This document shows positions 33,401 through 42,459 of a stretch of DNA of 64,000 nucleotides, in pieces (within the stretch, counting starts at the first letter, position 1; every line of letters begins with the position of its first letter). The stretch spans positions 19,021,789 to 19,085,788 of the forward strand of contig NC_087062.1 of the NCBI RefSeq assembly GCF_963678635.1. The letters run 5' to 3'. The position numbers and the translations under genes are program-made. The DNA is from Symsagittifera roscoffensis (Eukaryota > Xenacoelomorpha > Acoela > Convolutidae). The notes below the pieces were generated by a model. The model ran no database searches. It saw only the letters and a list, made by a program, of their open reading frames with translations, and was not told the origin of the DNA.

Positions 33401-36400
33401 GAAGCCTTAAACAACATAGTGGGCAGTTTAGGAGAACAAAATGAACAGATGTCGATAAGGATGAGTGAACTGGAAAGAGCAGTTCACATTGAAAGAGAAA
33501 GTCTGCGGGAAGAAATAAACCGCAACAGACAAGAAGTTGGCAGAAGCGAGAAACGCTTGAAAGAAAGAACGGACGAACATATGACGAGGAACTTGTCGCG
33601 AATGACAAGAGAGGCGGAACAGAGGGAGTTACGCTTAAGAGCCGACATGGAGAAGTTAAGAATTCAGCAAGAGCAGTCTCTTGGGTCTCTTGACACAAAG
33701 ATAGACGCGATGATGGAGAGGCGAACTCAGGCTATCATGGATAGGTTGGACGGGCTACTAAGCAGCAAGAGTGGACCAAAAGAAGGAGAACCGAACTCGG
33801 GAGGTCCCAGCAGGGAACCGAGGGTGAACTTCAATGAACATCAAAGGAGGAAGACGTATGGATCCACTAGAGGCAGGGGCAGTTCATCAGGCTATACCAC
33901 AAGGGGTAATACAGCATGGGGCCCGAACAGTAGAGCAAGTTCAACGGGGAACAGACAAACCTCGAACGAACGACCAACGCAAAGCACACATGCGACTGGG
34001 AGAAGCGATTCTGGCAACATGGGGCATACAAGCCCGAGGAGGAGTCACATGGGCCAAGCGGGAAACGCTCATGGTGATTCGGATTGCAGGGATGCACCGC
34101 ACACAGAGCCTTCGACAAGGTGTGAGGACACTCAAGCGGGACACTCAAGGGATGCTACGGCAATGGCCACAGCATTTGAACCCCTGAACAGGTCTTTAGA
34201 GACATTCCTGACGAGGTTATCAAGAACCAATGAACGCAGTGAGAAGTCCAGAAGAGTCTTTAAGAAACCAAGATGCTACAAAGACGAATCTGATGGCTGT
34301 ATTGATACCTGGATAGAGGTAATGAAGCTGCATTTCGAGGAAGAGGACTTGTCGGAGAGACAGGAATGCAGCGCGCTCACCAGCAACTTAGAAGGGACAG
34401 CCCTGAACTGTGTCATGGCCAAGAAACAGTATCAACGTGACACTGCTGAGAAAATCTTCGAAATCTTGTTAAACCGTTTCGGATCAGGGGTGCAGGGGCA
34501 CCAGGCGATGATGCGCTTCGAGAAACGGAGGCAACGAGAAGATGAAACAATAGACAAGTTTCTCGATGATTTGGAAATGCTGAGAAGACGCAGCCAACCG
34601 GATGAGTCAAACCGAAGGATGAACCTGGCCGTAGCCTCAAAATTCATCGATGGTGTGAAAAATGATGAACTTCGTACGATGCTAGCAACGCATTACACAC
34701 CACTATCAACTAATGCGCCAACACCGGAGGAGTTGAGGCTCAAATCAAAAGAGTATCTTTTGTTGAAACCTCCTTCGAGATCTGGATATTACAAGAACAA
34801 TTATGGCAATTTTAACAACGGACCAGCAAATCAAGGGAACAATTGGTACAAACCGAGGGATGATATGGACAAGAGACGCTCTTGTGCTAATTGTAGTTCA
34901 ACTGACCATCATGTGTCAGCATGCCCAGCTTACAAACAAGGCATGAAAGCAATAGGCTTTAGCCTCGAGGACGAAGATGCGTCAGAGTTGGACCATGAGG
35001 ATTTCATGAGAGGAGTAATTGCGAAATTCGGCCCGAGGTGTTTCTTTTGCAACTTGGAAGGTCATTTTAAATCAGATTGTCCGCAATTCTGGGATGCAGT
35101 GGCAGACATCAAGCATCCAAGACATGAGGAAGCACTGTCAGGAGTGAAAGCCAGCAAGGCTCGCCTGTTGAGTGAAGCGGAGGCAAGCAGAAAGGATAAA
35201 CCTCAAGAGCTGGTGGCGAAGAAGATGCAAGCGGTAACAGAAGAAGCGCGTGAACCGGAACCAGCAACTGCGGCCGATGACTTCAAAATTGATTATAGGG
35301 CAGCTGCGAGGGATGCTATAAATAGAGTACAGCAGGAACTAGTGACGAAAGAGATTGAACAAAAGGTGAAAATCGAGCTGGAGAATGAGAAATTACAGGA
35401 GCAACTGAACGCCTTCGAAGCAACGGAAGTTGAAGAGGCAAAAGCACCGAGCAGCTTGAGCATGAAACTCAATGTTATCTCTGGTCAGAGGTTCGGTATG
35501 GTACCGCAAGGAAGTAAAATACAGTCGATAATCTCGGTGGCAGGGCATCAGGTAATCAGAAACCTGAGTGAACCATCTGAGTTCACTTTGATGCATTTGG
35601 ACACATATGCAGACTATCTGAGGCAGATGGAGCCACGCACCGAGTCGAGAGCTGTGAGGGCACTACTAACAACGGGTGGCCCTCGCATGAAGAAACTTCA
35701 TGGACGCTACCTAGAAGTCTATGGACCGTATCAAGTAATGCTGAACGTGGATGGAATCAGTATTTACACCAGGACTTATATAACAACGGATGATGACCAA
35801 ATGGGGCAGATCTATTTGGGTGAAGAGGAACTCAAAGTCCGCAGGATAGGCCATGACGCCATGATGGAACAAGACGCGGTACACATTGGATATGAGGCAG
35901 ATGTGGCTGCACATCTACTCGACACCAATGGAACGAAAATCGGAGTCACAGGGCTTCTGGACACAGGAGCGGTAGTGAGTGTGATGCCGATAAAAACGTG
36001 GGAAAGAATGGGCTTCACGCGGGAAGATCTAATTCCAACTAATCTCCGACTGGCCGCAGCCAATCGAGGAGCTATCTACGTAGCAGGAAGAACACCGATA
36101 ACGGTCCTCCACATGGGAGGACGGGATCTTTGGATGAGCTTCCTGGTGGTAGAGAATTTGGACGACGCCGACCAATTCATCTTGGGCAGAGATTTTGTCA
36201 GGAATTTTGACGTGATGATTGACTTGAACAACGGTCTGATACGGATTAGAAACCCGGACCGAAAGTATGTTAAGAGACCAATTAATAGGATAATAACAGA
36301 CGAGAATAAGGTACCAGTTTTTTTGGATAGAAAAGTAAAATTACAACCAGGACAAGCTGTAGTAGCAATTTTTAGAATGAGAAATTTGAATTCGTTGAGT

Positions 36401-36489
36401 GATAGTAAACAGGTTTGCTTGGTACCGAATCCAAATAGTCAGAGTTCGGTGATTTTAGGACGGAGCTTCTCGGTAACGCGAAACGGACT
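30403..36489 (+). repeat. Tandem duplication A, unit 2
   Basis: This is the second copy of the 6.09-kb unit. It runs without interruption into the remainder of pol at 36,490, so this copy carries the functional connection between Gag, protease and RT. Gag in unit 2 starts at 32,483. Confidence 0.9.
31376..31703 (+). repeat. Array of CCGGAGGGGTC words in the leader (second unit)
   Basis: This is the duplicate of the array at 25,289-25,617, with minor base changes (for example AATCCAGAGGGG becomes AATCCGGAGGGG, and CAGAGGGGTCC becomes CAGAGTGGTCC). Confidence 0.85.
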
Positions 36490-39400
36490 GTGTGTCAGTG
36501 TGTTGTTGAACACACTGGACACCACGGTTTCAATCCAGCGTGGAAAGAAGCTTGGCTACGCTTTGCCGATGAGGACCGACTATGAGGAGACACAAAACTT
36601 GAAGAAACATAATGTGAAAGACTGTCCTTATCATGCAAATAAAGATAAAATCTTAAAGAGAATTAATGAATTAAAATCTATTCATAAATTGTTTTCAATG
36701 AAATCCGAAACGGACGACGGCTTATCAAGCTGCTCGAATTTTCCGGAACGCCCCTCGTCATACGAACTAGAATCTGACAAACCGGTTTTGCCAGAGATAG
36801 AACATTTAAAGGGGAAAATAGGTGAGGGGGATTTTGAGAAATTGCGGAACCTCCTAAATCGGAACGCTGATGTATTTTCGAAACACAAGGCGGACATCGG
36901 TTGCTGTAACTTCGTCGAACACGAAATCGAACTAGAAGAGGGCGCCGTTCCCCATAGGGAAGGCGCAAGGCGAATGACGCCACATAAATCGGAAGCGTGC
37001 CGAGCGGAAATAGAAATGTTGCTTGAATACGACATGATAGAACCCTCGAAATCGCCGTGGGCTTGCGGGGTAGTCATGGCGAAAAAGAAAGGGGGGCAGC
37101 TTAGATTTTGTTGCGACTTTCGTTACTTGAACGCGGTAACGATTAAAGATGCGTACCCGATACCGCGAATAGACGAGAGCCTATCCAAACTTGGTGATGC
37201 AAAGTTCTTCACCACATTGGACTTGGGTTCTGCCTTCTGGCAGGTTCCTCTGCGAAAGAAGGACAGAGAGAAAACCGGATTCGCGTGCGAATTGGGGTTG
37301 TACCAGTGGAAGAGGATGCCCTTCGGCTTGTGCAATGCAACAGCAACTTTTCAAAGGCTGATGGCTCAGGCTTTGACAGGAGTGACCAAAAAGTACGGGA
37401 ATCTCTTGATGTGCTACGTGGATGACGTAGTCATAGCGACACCAACCCTGGAGGATCACATTGATCGACTCGATGAGGTCTTCGGATGTATGAAAAGAGC
37501 AGGCTTGAAATGCAAACCATCGAAATGTGAAATCCTTAGGGATTCGATCAAGTACCTGGGAAGAATGGTGGACCGGCATGGTGTGAGGCCAGATCCAGAA
37601 GCAGTAGAGGCTGTGCTGACATGGAAAGCTCCTAGAACGGACACACAGCTCATGAGCTTCCTAGGGTTTGCCAATTACTACCGTGAATTCATTAAAGGAT
37701 GTGCGGACAAGGTGTATCCGATGCAGAAGCTGATGCGCAACAAAGGGAAGAAGTTCGAATGGAACGATGAGGCACAAGTTGCTTTCGAGAACATAAAGCG
37801 GGAACTGTGCGAAGCGCCAGTGCTGGGCATGCCTACAGAAAAGGGCATGTATGTTCTCGACACAGACGCATCGGTGGTGGCCATCTCAGAAATCTTGCAT
37901 CAAGAGCAAGAATGGAACGGAAGAACGGTTCTCCGTCCCATTGCATACGGCAGCAAGGTCTTGAGTGACACAGAGATGAAATATGGCGCACCGAAAGCAG
38001 AAATGTTTGCAGTAGTCACCTTCGTGGAAAAGTACCGTGCATACTTGGGGAGCGCTCCCTTCAAGTTACGCGTGGACAACAGAGCGTTATCCTGGTTGAA
38101 GACCTACTCGATGGATCAGAGTTATATTGGTAGATGGATAGTAAGATTGGATGGCTACCATATGATAATCGAACATAGGATGCGTGATAAACATCAGAAT
38201 GCTGATAGTCTCAGCAAGAAAACTGAGTTCTATGAAAGATTGGAGCAGAAACAGGCCAATCAGGCGGAAGTAAAGGAGGGATTCTCGTTTCTGGACAAAG
38301 AAACTTATGAAGCGCTTCCCTTAACGAGATGGTTGGATAAGTCTGGACATCCAATTCCGGGGCATCCTGAGCTACCTGTAGAGAAAGCAGCCGAGATAAA
38401 GATCCTGTCCAAGGAGGACCCGGTCCCCTTGGATTTGTTGCTGCGCTCGAACCTGGTCCAGCAAGAACTCTCTCGCATGAAAATAAACAGCCTCTCATTA
38501 TTGGATAAAACGGTGCAAGTCACACCACAAGTGATGCGGATACTGGGTGGATTGTTAGAAAGAGAAGTGACCAGAGATGACCCCGAGTGGACAGCAGCAG
38601 TGGCATCGCTAACAGTCAGTGAGAAGGTGAAGATCATGCCGTCCAGACGACAGCACGAAGAGAACAAGAGGGATTGTAGGACAATAGTTCAGCAACTAGT
38701 ATCCTCAATACCCCAAGAGATTTTAACCAGTACTTCTTACGGACGGAAAGAACAGGGGAGCAGCAAGCGAAAGAAAACCGTCACCTTTGTGGACCGGGAT
38801 AAAGAGGGCGAAGTTGTAGAACAAAATCTGCTGCAAGACTATTTGTCCGGGGAGAAGGATAAGGAGAAAAACCAGCGATCACAAGATCAACACCCGGGAC
38901 AAGTGAATTGGTCCGGGGAGTCCGAGATAGACGAGAAAATTCCTGATGAGAAACAGGACCTGGAGAACAAGGTTTTGTCCGGGGAATTCAGATGGATGCG
39001 AAGGAAATACAGACATGATCTGGAGGAGCGTGCAGTCTCCAGCACAACACCTTCGTCGGATAATAATTCAGAAAGCTCAAGAATGAACACCTATTCAGAC
39101 AGGGATTCGACCTCGGGATCAGAACTGTCAGAACTGGCGATACACACGCTACTAGTGGAAACTCGGGCGAGAGACCTGGACAGAGAGGTGTACCAGGATC
39201 CGGACAGCGATCGCTACCTGATACCGAGCGAAAGAGTCTTTGACAACGCAGCGGATGACTTGGAGACAATAGCGGTATCGAAACGCTCGATAAGCCTATT
39301 GCCGCAGAAAGCGTTAATCAGGACTGATCTTCTGCCGTTTGAACAAGAAACACAACCGTTGGCGAAGATTTGGTGTGTTAAGATGGAAGAAGACACACAT

Positions 39401-41374
39401 CAACCCAACGAGCTGAATAGTCACATGAGGGTCATGAAGACATACTTGAAGGCGAGATACAGACTCTCGGACCTTCTGAGGGCGCAGAGAAATGATCGCA
39501 TGACAAGCAACCTGAAAAGGTGGATCGAGAATGGTTCTCCGGATAAGGGGGGCCTAGAGGAAGATAGTTATCGCATCCTGAGACAATACTTCATGCAGAA
39601 GGAAGGGAGGTTATATTTGAACAAGGACGGAATTGTGGCTTGCAAAAGAAGGGAGGAAGACAGAGTGCTGTACAAGTATAACGCGATAGTATTACCGCAA
39701 CTCTATCAGACAGAACTATTATTCAGGTCACATGATCAAATGGGCCATCAGGGGATCGACAAAGTATATCAGAGGATCCTGAAGCGCTTTGAGTGGCCTG
39801 GGATGAAAAAGGCATGCGAGAAATGGGTGACAGCATGTCTGTCATGCCAACAGGTCAAGGATCCTAGGAAGTTGCGATTTCCTTTACAATCGATTGAGTC
39901 GTCTGAATTCAACGAGGTGGTGCAAATAGATCACCAAAAGATGTGCATGACAGACAATGGTTACAACCAGGTACTGGTAATGATAGATCATTTTACGAAG
40001 TATGCAGAGGCCGTGCCCTGCATAACTGCCTCGGCGGAAGAGACATGCGACCACCTGATCAATACGTGGATAGCAAGACATGGTTGTCCAATGACGTTTC
40101 AATCGGACAATGGAACGGCTTTCGTAGGCGAGCTTACGAAAGAGCTTATGAGACGGTCACAAGTCGCTCAGGCTCACTCCACAACATACCATCCTCAGAC
40201 GAATGGCTTAGTGGAAAGACAGAATAGGACGTTAGTGTCGATGCTGAGAGTATATTGTTCCAGGTACATGACCGATTGGGACAGATATCTTCCACAGGTG
40301 ATGGGGGCATATAATAGCACGCAACACTCCACCACTGGAGTCAGTCCACACATGATGCTAACTGGACACGAAAAGTCTTTACCCTTAACCTTCTTCTACC
40401 CAGAATATGAGGGAAAGAAAACATCCCCACAGGTCTACGTGAGGGATGTGATCAGACGCCAACAGGAGTTGAATGACTTGTGTAGACGAAACACTCAGCA
40501 GAAACAGGCAAGGCAGAGGAAAAGATTCGACAAGAAAGCAGCTGGTGCAAAAGCCTACTCGGTGGGAGACTACGTATGGGTATTTCAGAACGTTATACCA
40601 CCGAAAGGAACAAAGAAGCTTCTAAAAAAGTGGAGGGGACCCTTCATGATTACGGAGGTGCACCAGGAGGGACGCTTTTATAGACTGAGTACTGGCCGGG
40701 CCGCCCACTACGAGAACATCAAGCCACACAATCCATCGACAGAAGACTGGTGTATACCTGCAGACATGGAAGAAGGGGATTATTTAATGATGGATCCTGC
40801 TTGTGAGGTCAATGAAAAGGGCACCAGGGAGAAGAACGATGGAAACGAGGTCGCCGAGGAAGGTACGGATACACCATTGGACCTAGATCCAAACGAACAG
40901 ATCGAAGCGGAAGATGAAACCTTACCCTACGCAGAAGAGGATTGGCGGGATCCCGAACAGACAGAGGTTCCCAAGAACTTGGAACCAGATCTTCCGTTCA
41001 CGATTCAGACTCGTCAGAAGGACGGGACGAGACAAAGAAAGAAATACAATCCTTACGGTGACGACTTTGTAGTGGATAGGACAGATCTAAAGAAAATAGT
41101 GGAGGAAGTAGTGGGTTTAGAGGAAATAACCGTGTCACAAGACATTGACATAGTCGATGATCACGACGATGAGTGGGTTGATGACTGGTCGAAACCCGAA
41201 GTAGAATTCGACGATGAGCAACAGCAGTCAAATGAACAAGACCTGACGAACCTGCGCGTCTTGGAGTGGCTGAACGAAATGACATCAGACCCTAAAGAGA
41301 CCAACGTTACGATTCAATACGTAGATCGTGAAAGCGCGAAATACATTAAGACCGAACGAGATGATCCTTCCTAG
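32483..41374 (+). CDS. Giant single-frame Gag-Pol polyprotein of Ty3/gypsy element
   Basis: 2,963 codons. Order by residue: acidic/coiled-coil N-terminus (1-550), Gag core (560-750), CCHC knuckles (from Cys801 and Cys853), aspartic protease (DTGA at Asp1160), RT (about 1,480-1,720, YVDD at 1,645-1,648), RNase H (DTDAS about 1,793), a roughly 500-residue acidic linker (about 1,915-2,415), integrase HHCC zinc domain (about 2,416-2,460), DD35E core (Asp2483, Asp2542, Glu2578) and an acidic C-terminal extension. Gag and Pol share one frame, with no frameshift or stop between them. The final TAG (41,372) is TGG in the duplicate at 45,528, so the frame was formerly longer and ran into the macro domain. 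The start ATG is the first after the leader and matches unit 1. The catalytic residues are intact. Confidence 0.9.
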   Translation: MSLDKSRIPKRGNSSRKFIPEKQRKTMTDPFVDWIKRSRSDKEETVSGRMVETRSQKTSEERKELLEVEVNTDHTMNDNQGVNGLEGRGRRLASESTPVEQGHDFATSTGTLDREEMSELSDISTEVTATRRSPTDNTMMASGTGRQTTSSSFSERMKNTFGNIFPFSMGGGAGNDGESQEEEDEEEQGDFGSQVSLNSSIQESEAHVGRETGTMDKFGVVTTISKEANTPGQSKDFAIRTSSEPQPEESRTRGLGNALADPEIDNDKTSRQRIKARISTSTKLPGTDRVTPPLVTPLMDNRAALEEALNNIVGSLGEQNEQMSIRMSELERAVHIERESLREEINRNRQEVGRSEKRLKERTDEHMTRNLSRMTREAEQRELRLRADMEKLRIQQEQSLGSLDTKIDAMMERRTQAIMDRLDGLLSSKSGPKEGEPNSGGPSREPRVNFNEHQRRKTYGSTRGRGSSSGYTTRGNTAWGPNSRASSTGNRQTSNERPTQSTHATGRSDSGNMGHTSPRRSHMGQAGNAHGDSDCRDAPHTEPSTRCEDTQAGHSRDATAMATAFEPLNRSLETFLTRLSRTNERSEKSRRVFKKPRCYKDESDGCIDTWIEVMKLHFEEEDLSERQECSALTSNLEGTALNCVMAKKQYQRDTAEKIFEILLNRFGSGVQGHQAMMRFEKRRQREDETIDKFLDDLEMLRRRSQPDESNRRMNLAVASKFIDGVKNDELRTMLATHYTPLSTNAPTPEELRLKSKEYLLLKPPSRSGYYKNNYGNFNNGPANQGNNWYKPRDDMDKRRSCANCSSTDHHVSACPAYKQGMKAIGFSLEDEDASELDHEDFMRGVIAKFGPRCFFCNLEGHFKSDCPQFWDAVADIKHPRHEEALSGVKASKARLLSEAEASRKDKPQELVAKKMQAVTEEAREPEPATAADDFKIDYRAAARDAINRVQQELVTKEIEQKVKIELENEKLQEQLNAFEATEVEEAKAPSSLSMKLNVISGQRFGMVPQGSKIQSIISVAGHQVIRNLSEPSEFTLMHLDTYADYLRQMEPRTESRAVRALLTTGGPRMKKLHGRYLEVYGPYQVMLNVDGISIYTRTYITTDDDQMGQIYLGEEELKVRRIGHDAMMEQDAVHIGYEADVAAHLLDTNGTKIGVTGLLDTGAVVSVMPIKTWERMGFTREDLIPTNLRLAAANRGAIYVAGRTPITVLHMGGRDLWMSFLVVENLDDADQFILGRDFVRNFDVMIDLNNGLIRIRNPDRKYVKRPINRIITDENKVPVFLDRKVKLQPGQAVVAIFRMRNLNSLSDSKQVCLVPNPNSQSSVILGRSFSVTRNGLCVSVLLNTLDTTVSIQRGKKLGYALPMRTDYEETQNLKKHNVKDCPYHANKDKILKRINELKSIHKLFSMKSETDDGLSSCSNFPERPSSYELESDKPVLPEIEHLKGKIGEGDFEKLRNLLNRNADVFSKHKADIGCCNFVEHEIELEEGAVPHREGARRMTPHKSEACRAEIEMLLEYDMIEPSKSPWACGVVMAKKKGGQLRFCCDFRYLNAVTIKDAYPIPRIDESLSKLGDAKFFTTLDLGSAFWQVPLRKKDREKTGFACELGLYQWKRMPFGLCNATATFQRLMAQALTGVTKKYGNLLMCYVDDVVIATPTLEDHIDRLDEVFGCMKRAGLKCKPSKCEILRDSIKYLGRMVDRHGVRPDPEAVEAVLTWKAPRTDTQLMSFLGFANYYREFIKGCADKVYPMQKLMRNKGKKFEWNDEAQVAFENIKRELCEAPVLGMPTEKGMYVLDTDASVVAISEILHQEQEWNGRTVLRPIAYGSKVLSDTEMKYGAPKAEMFAVVTFVEKYRAYLGSAPFKLRVDNRALSWLKTYSMDQSYIGRWIVRLDGYHMIIEHRMRDKHQNADSLSKKTEFYERLEQKQANQAEVKEGFSFLDKETYEALPLTRWLDKSGHPIPGHPELPVEKAAEIKILSKEDPVPLDLLLRSNLVQQELSRMKINSLSLLDKTVQVTPQVMRILGGLLEREVTRDDPEWTAAVASLTVSEKVKIMPSRRQHEENKRDCRTIVQQLVSSIPQEILTSTSYGRKEQGSSKRKKTVTFVDRDKEGEVVEQNLLQDYLSGEKDKEKNQRSQDQHPGQVNWSGESEIDEKIPDEKQDLENKVLSGEFRWMRRKYRHDLEERAVSSTTPSSDNNSESSRMNTYSDRDSTSGSELSELAIHTLLVETRARDLDREVYQDPDSDRYLIPSERVFDNAADDLETIAVSKRSISLLPQKALIRTDLLPFEQETQPLAKIWCVKMEEDTHQPNELNSHMRVMKTYLKARYRLSDLLRAQRNDRMTSNLKRWIENGSPDKGGLEEDSYRILRQYFMQKEGRLYLNKDGIVACKRREEDRVLYKYNAIVLPQLYQTELLFRSHDQMGHQGIDKVYQRILKRFEWPGMKKACEKWVTACLSCQQVKDPRKLRFPLQSIESSEFNEVVQIDHQKMCMTDNGYNQVLVMIDHFTKYAEAVPCITASAEETCDHLINTWIARHGCPMTFQSDNGTAFVGELTKELMRRSQVAQAHSTTYHPQTNGLVERQNRTLVSMLRVYCSRYMTDWDRYLPQVMGAYNSTQHSTTGVSPHMMLTGHEKSLPLTFFYPEYEGKKTSPQVYVRDVIRRQQELNDLCRRNTQQKQARQRKRFDKKAAGAKAYSVGDYVWVFQNVIPPKGTKKLLKKWRGPFMITEVHQEGRFYRLSTGRAAHYENIKPHNPSTEDWCIPADMEEGDYLMMDPACEVNEKGTREKNDGNEVAEEGTDTPLDLDPNEQIEAEDETLPYAEEDWRDPEQTEVPKNLEPDLPFTIQTRQKDGTRQRKKYNPYGDDFVVDRTDLKKIVEEVVGLEEITVSQDIDIVDDHDDEWVDDWSKPEVEFDDEQQQSNEQDLTNLRVLEWLNEMTSDPKETNVTIQYVDRESAKYIKTERDDPS

Positions 41375-42459
41375 GCTGCCCAGGAAGGACGACTACTCAT
41401 TCCAGCTTCTAATCTTGACTTAATACCCGGTATGCGATCGACGGGGACGCCGATGGATATTTTTGTCCGGGGAGTGGGGGTAGGACTTACCCACACTGAA
41501 AACTTGATAATAAAAAAATTGAGAATAGCAAGAGAAACAGGAGACTTAGAAGCAGAAACAGGCGAAGAACCTAAGAAACCTGACATAGGCAGGGTAGTTG
41601 AGTCATATTTTATCTTACCAAATGAATATTCAAGTAACATAGTACTAACAGATAGTGATTTCATACTCACAAACAGAACATAAGCGATAGCAATCACCGC
41701 AGACATGACTTTTAGGACGGCGCTAGCGGCAGATTTTAAGAGGGAATACAAAAACGTAGAATTCCTTTGGAAGCAAAGACCAGGGATAGGGGGCGTAGCA
41801 GCCTTACCCCCGGTGGTGTCGCAGATACCGGGAAAGTACTTATGCTTCTTGGTAACGAGGGCGACGGAGAAGCAGCACGTGGACCCAGAAAACCTAGTCT
41901 TGTCTTTGACGAGGCTGAGGGACTTCCTTGTGGAAATGGACGTGAAGGAGCTCTCGCTTCCAGTGTACGATCCAAATAGAGGAAAACTGCATCCTCGGGA
42001 ATTGTACGCGCTTGTACACGTGATATTCTCTGATACGAACATACAAGTATATCTACATAAGAAATATTATTTAAGTATAGGCTGAGTGATGTGCGAAAGA
42101 GTGTTAGGCCAAAGACCAAGTTGCATGTAATATGTGATATGTGTGTTATGTTATGTTATGTTATGTGTTAGGTTATTAAGATCATGGGTGAGTAAGCGTT
42201 AGTGACCATGAACAACTAAATGACGATCTTGGGAATAGATCCAAAGTTTGGACTGTCCAATCTTAGGTCGAATTCCAAAATTTTAGAAACCAATTGATTT
42301 TATTAAATTTTAGGATAAATATCTTTTTATCTGAACTGTTTTAAGCAGATTTTAACGATATATGTTAAGGTGAATCTGACAGGTGTGACAGTCGTGATTC
42401 CTTTTCTAGATCCTGATTGATCATTTAAATTACTCACTTGAGTCAAAGAATCGAATCAA
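38304..42459 (+). repeat. Tandem duplication B, unit 1 (late pol to pre-ORF3 spacer)
   Basis: This 4,156-bp unit is repeated directly at 42,460-46,615. The junction joins ...GAATCAA of the spacer to CTTATGAAGCGC of the RNase H-integrase linker, with AA shared. Differences between units are few and include the stop and frameshift lesions noted under the coding features. Confidence 0.9.
41375..42085 (+). pseudogene. Macro-domain tail of Pol, copy A (cut off by two stops)
   Basis: This region continues the Pol frame after the TAG at 41,372 and is nearly identical to 45,531-46,239. A second stop, TAA at about 41,681 where the duplicate has TGT, splits the macro domain. Open pieces are 41,432-41,683 and 41,705-42,085. 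Blocks GVAALPP, GKYLCFLVT, DPENLVLSLTRLRDF and YDPNRGKLH identify it. As it stands, the upstream polyprotein cannot include this domain without reading through two stops. Confidence 0.75.

Noticed and set aside
41372-41374. TAG at the end of the 2,963-codon frame as a programmed readthrough stop before the macro domain
   Set aside because: The duplicate unit has TGG at this codon, and a further TAA follows at about 41,681 in unit 1. Both look like ordinary point mutations.
41371-42042. Long antisense frames opposite gag, pol and macro regions (for example 41,371-42,042 and 45,468-46,196, minus)
   Set aside because: They mirror the codon structure of the sense frames, match nothing recognisable and are Ser/Pro-rich as expected of shadow frames.
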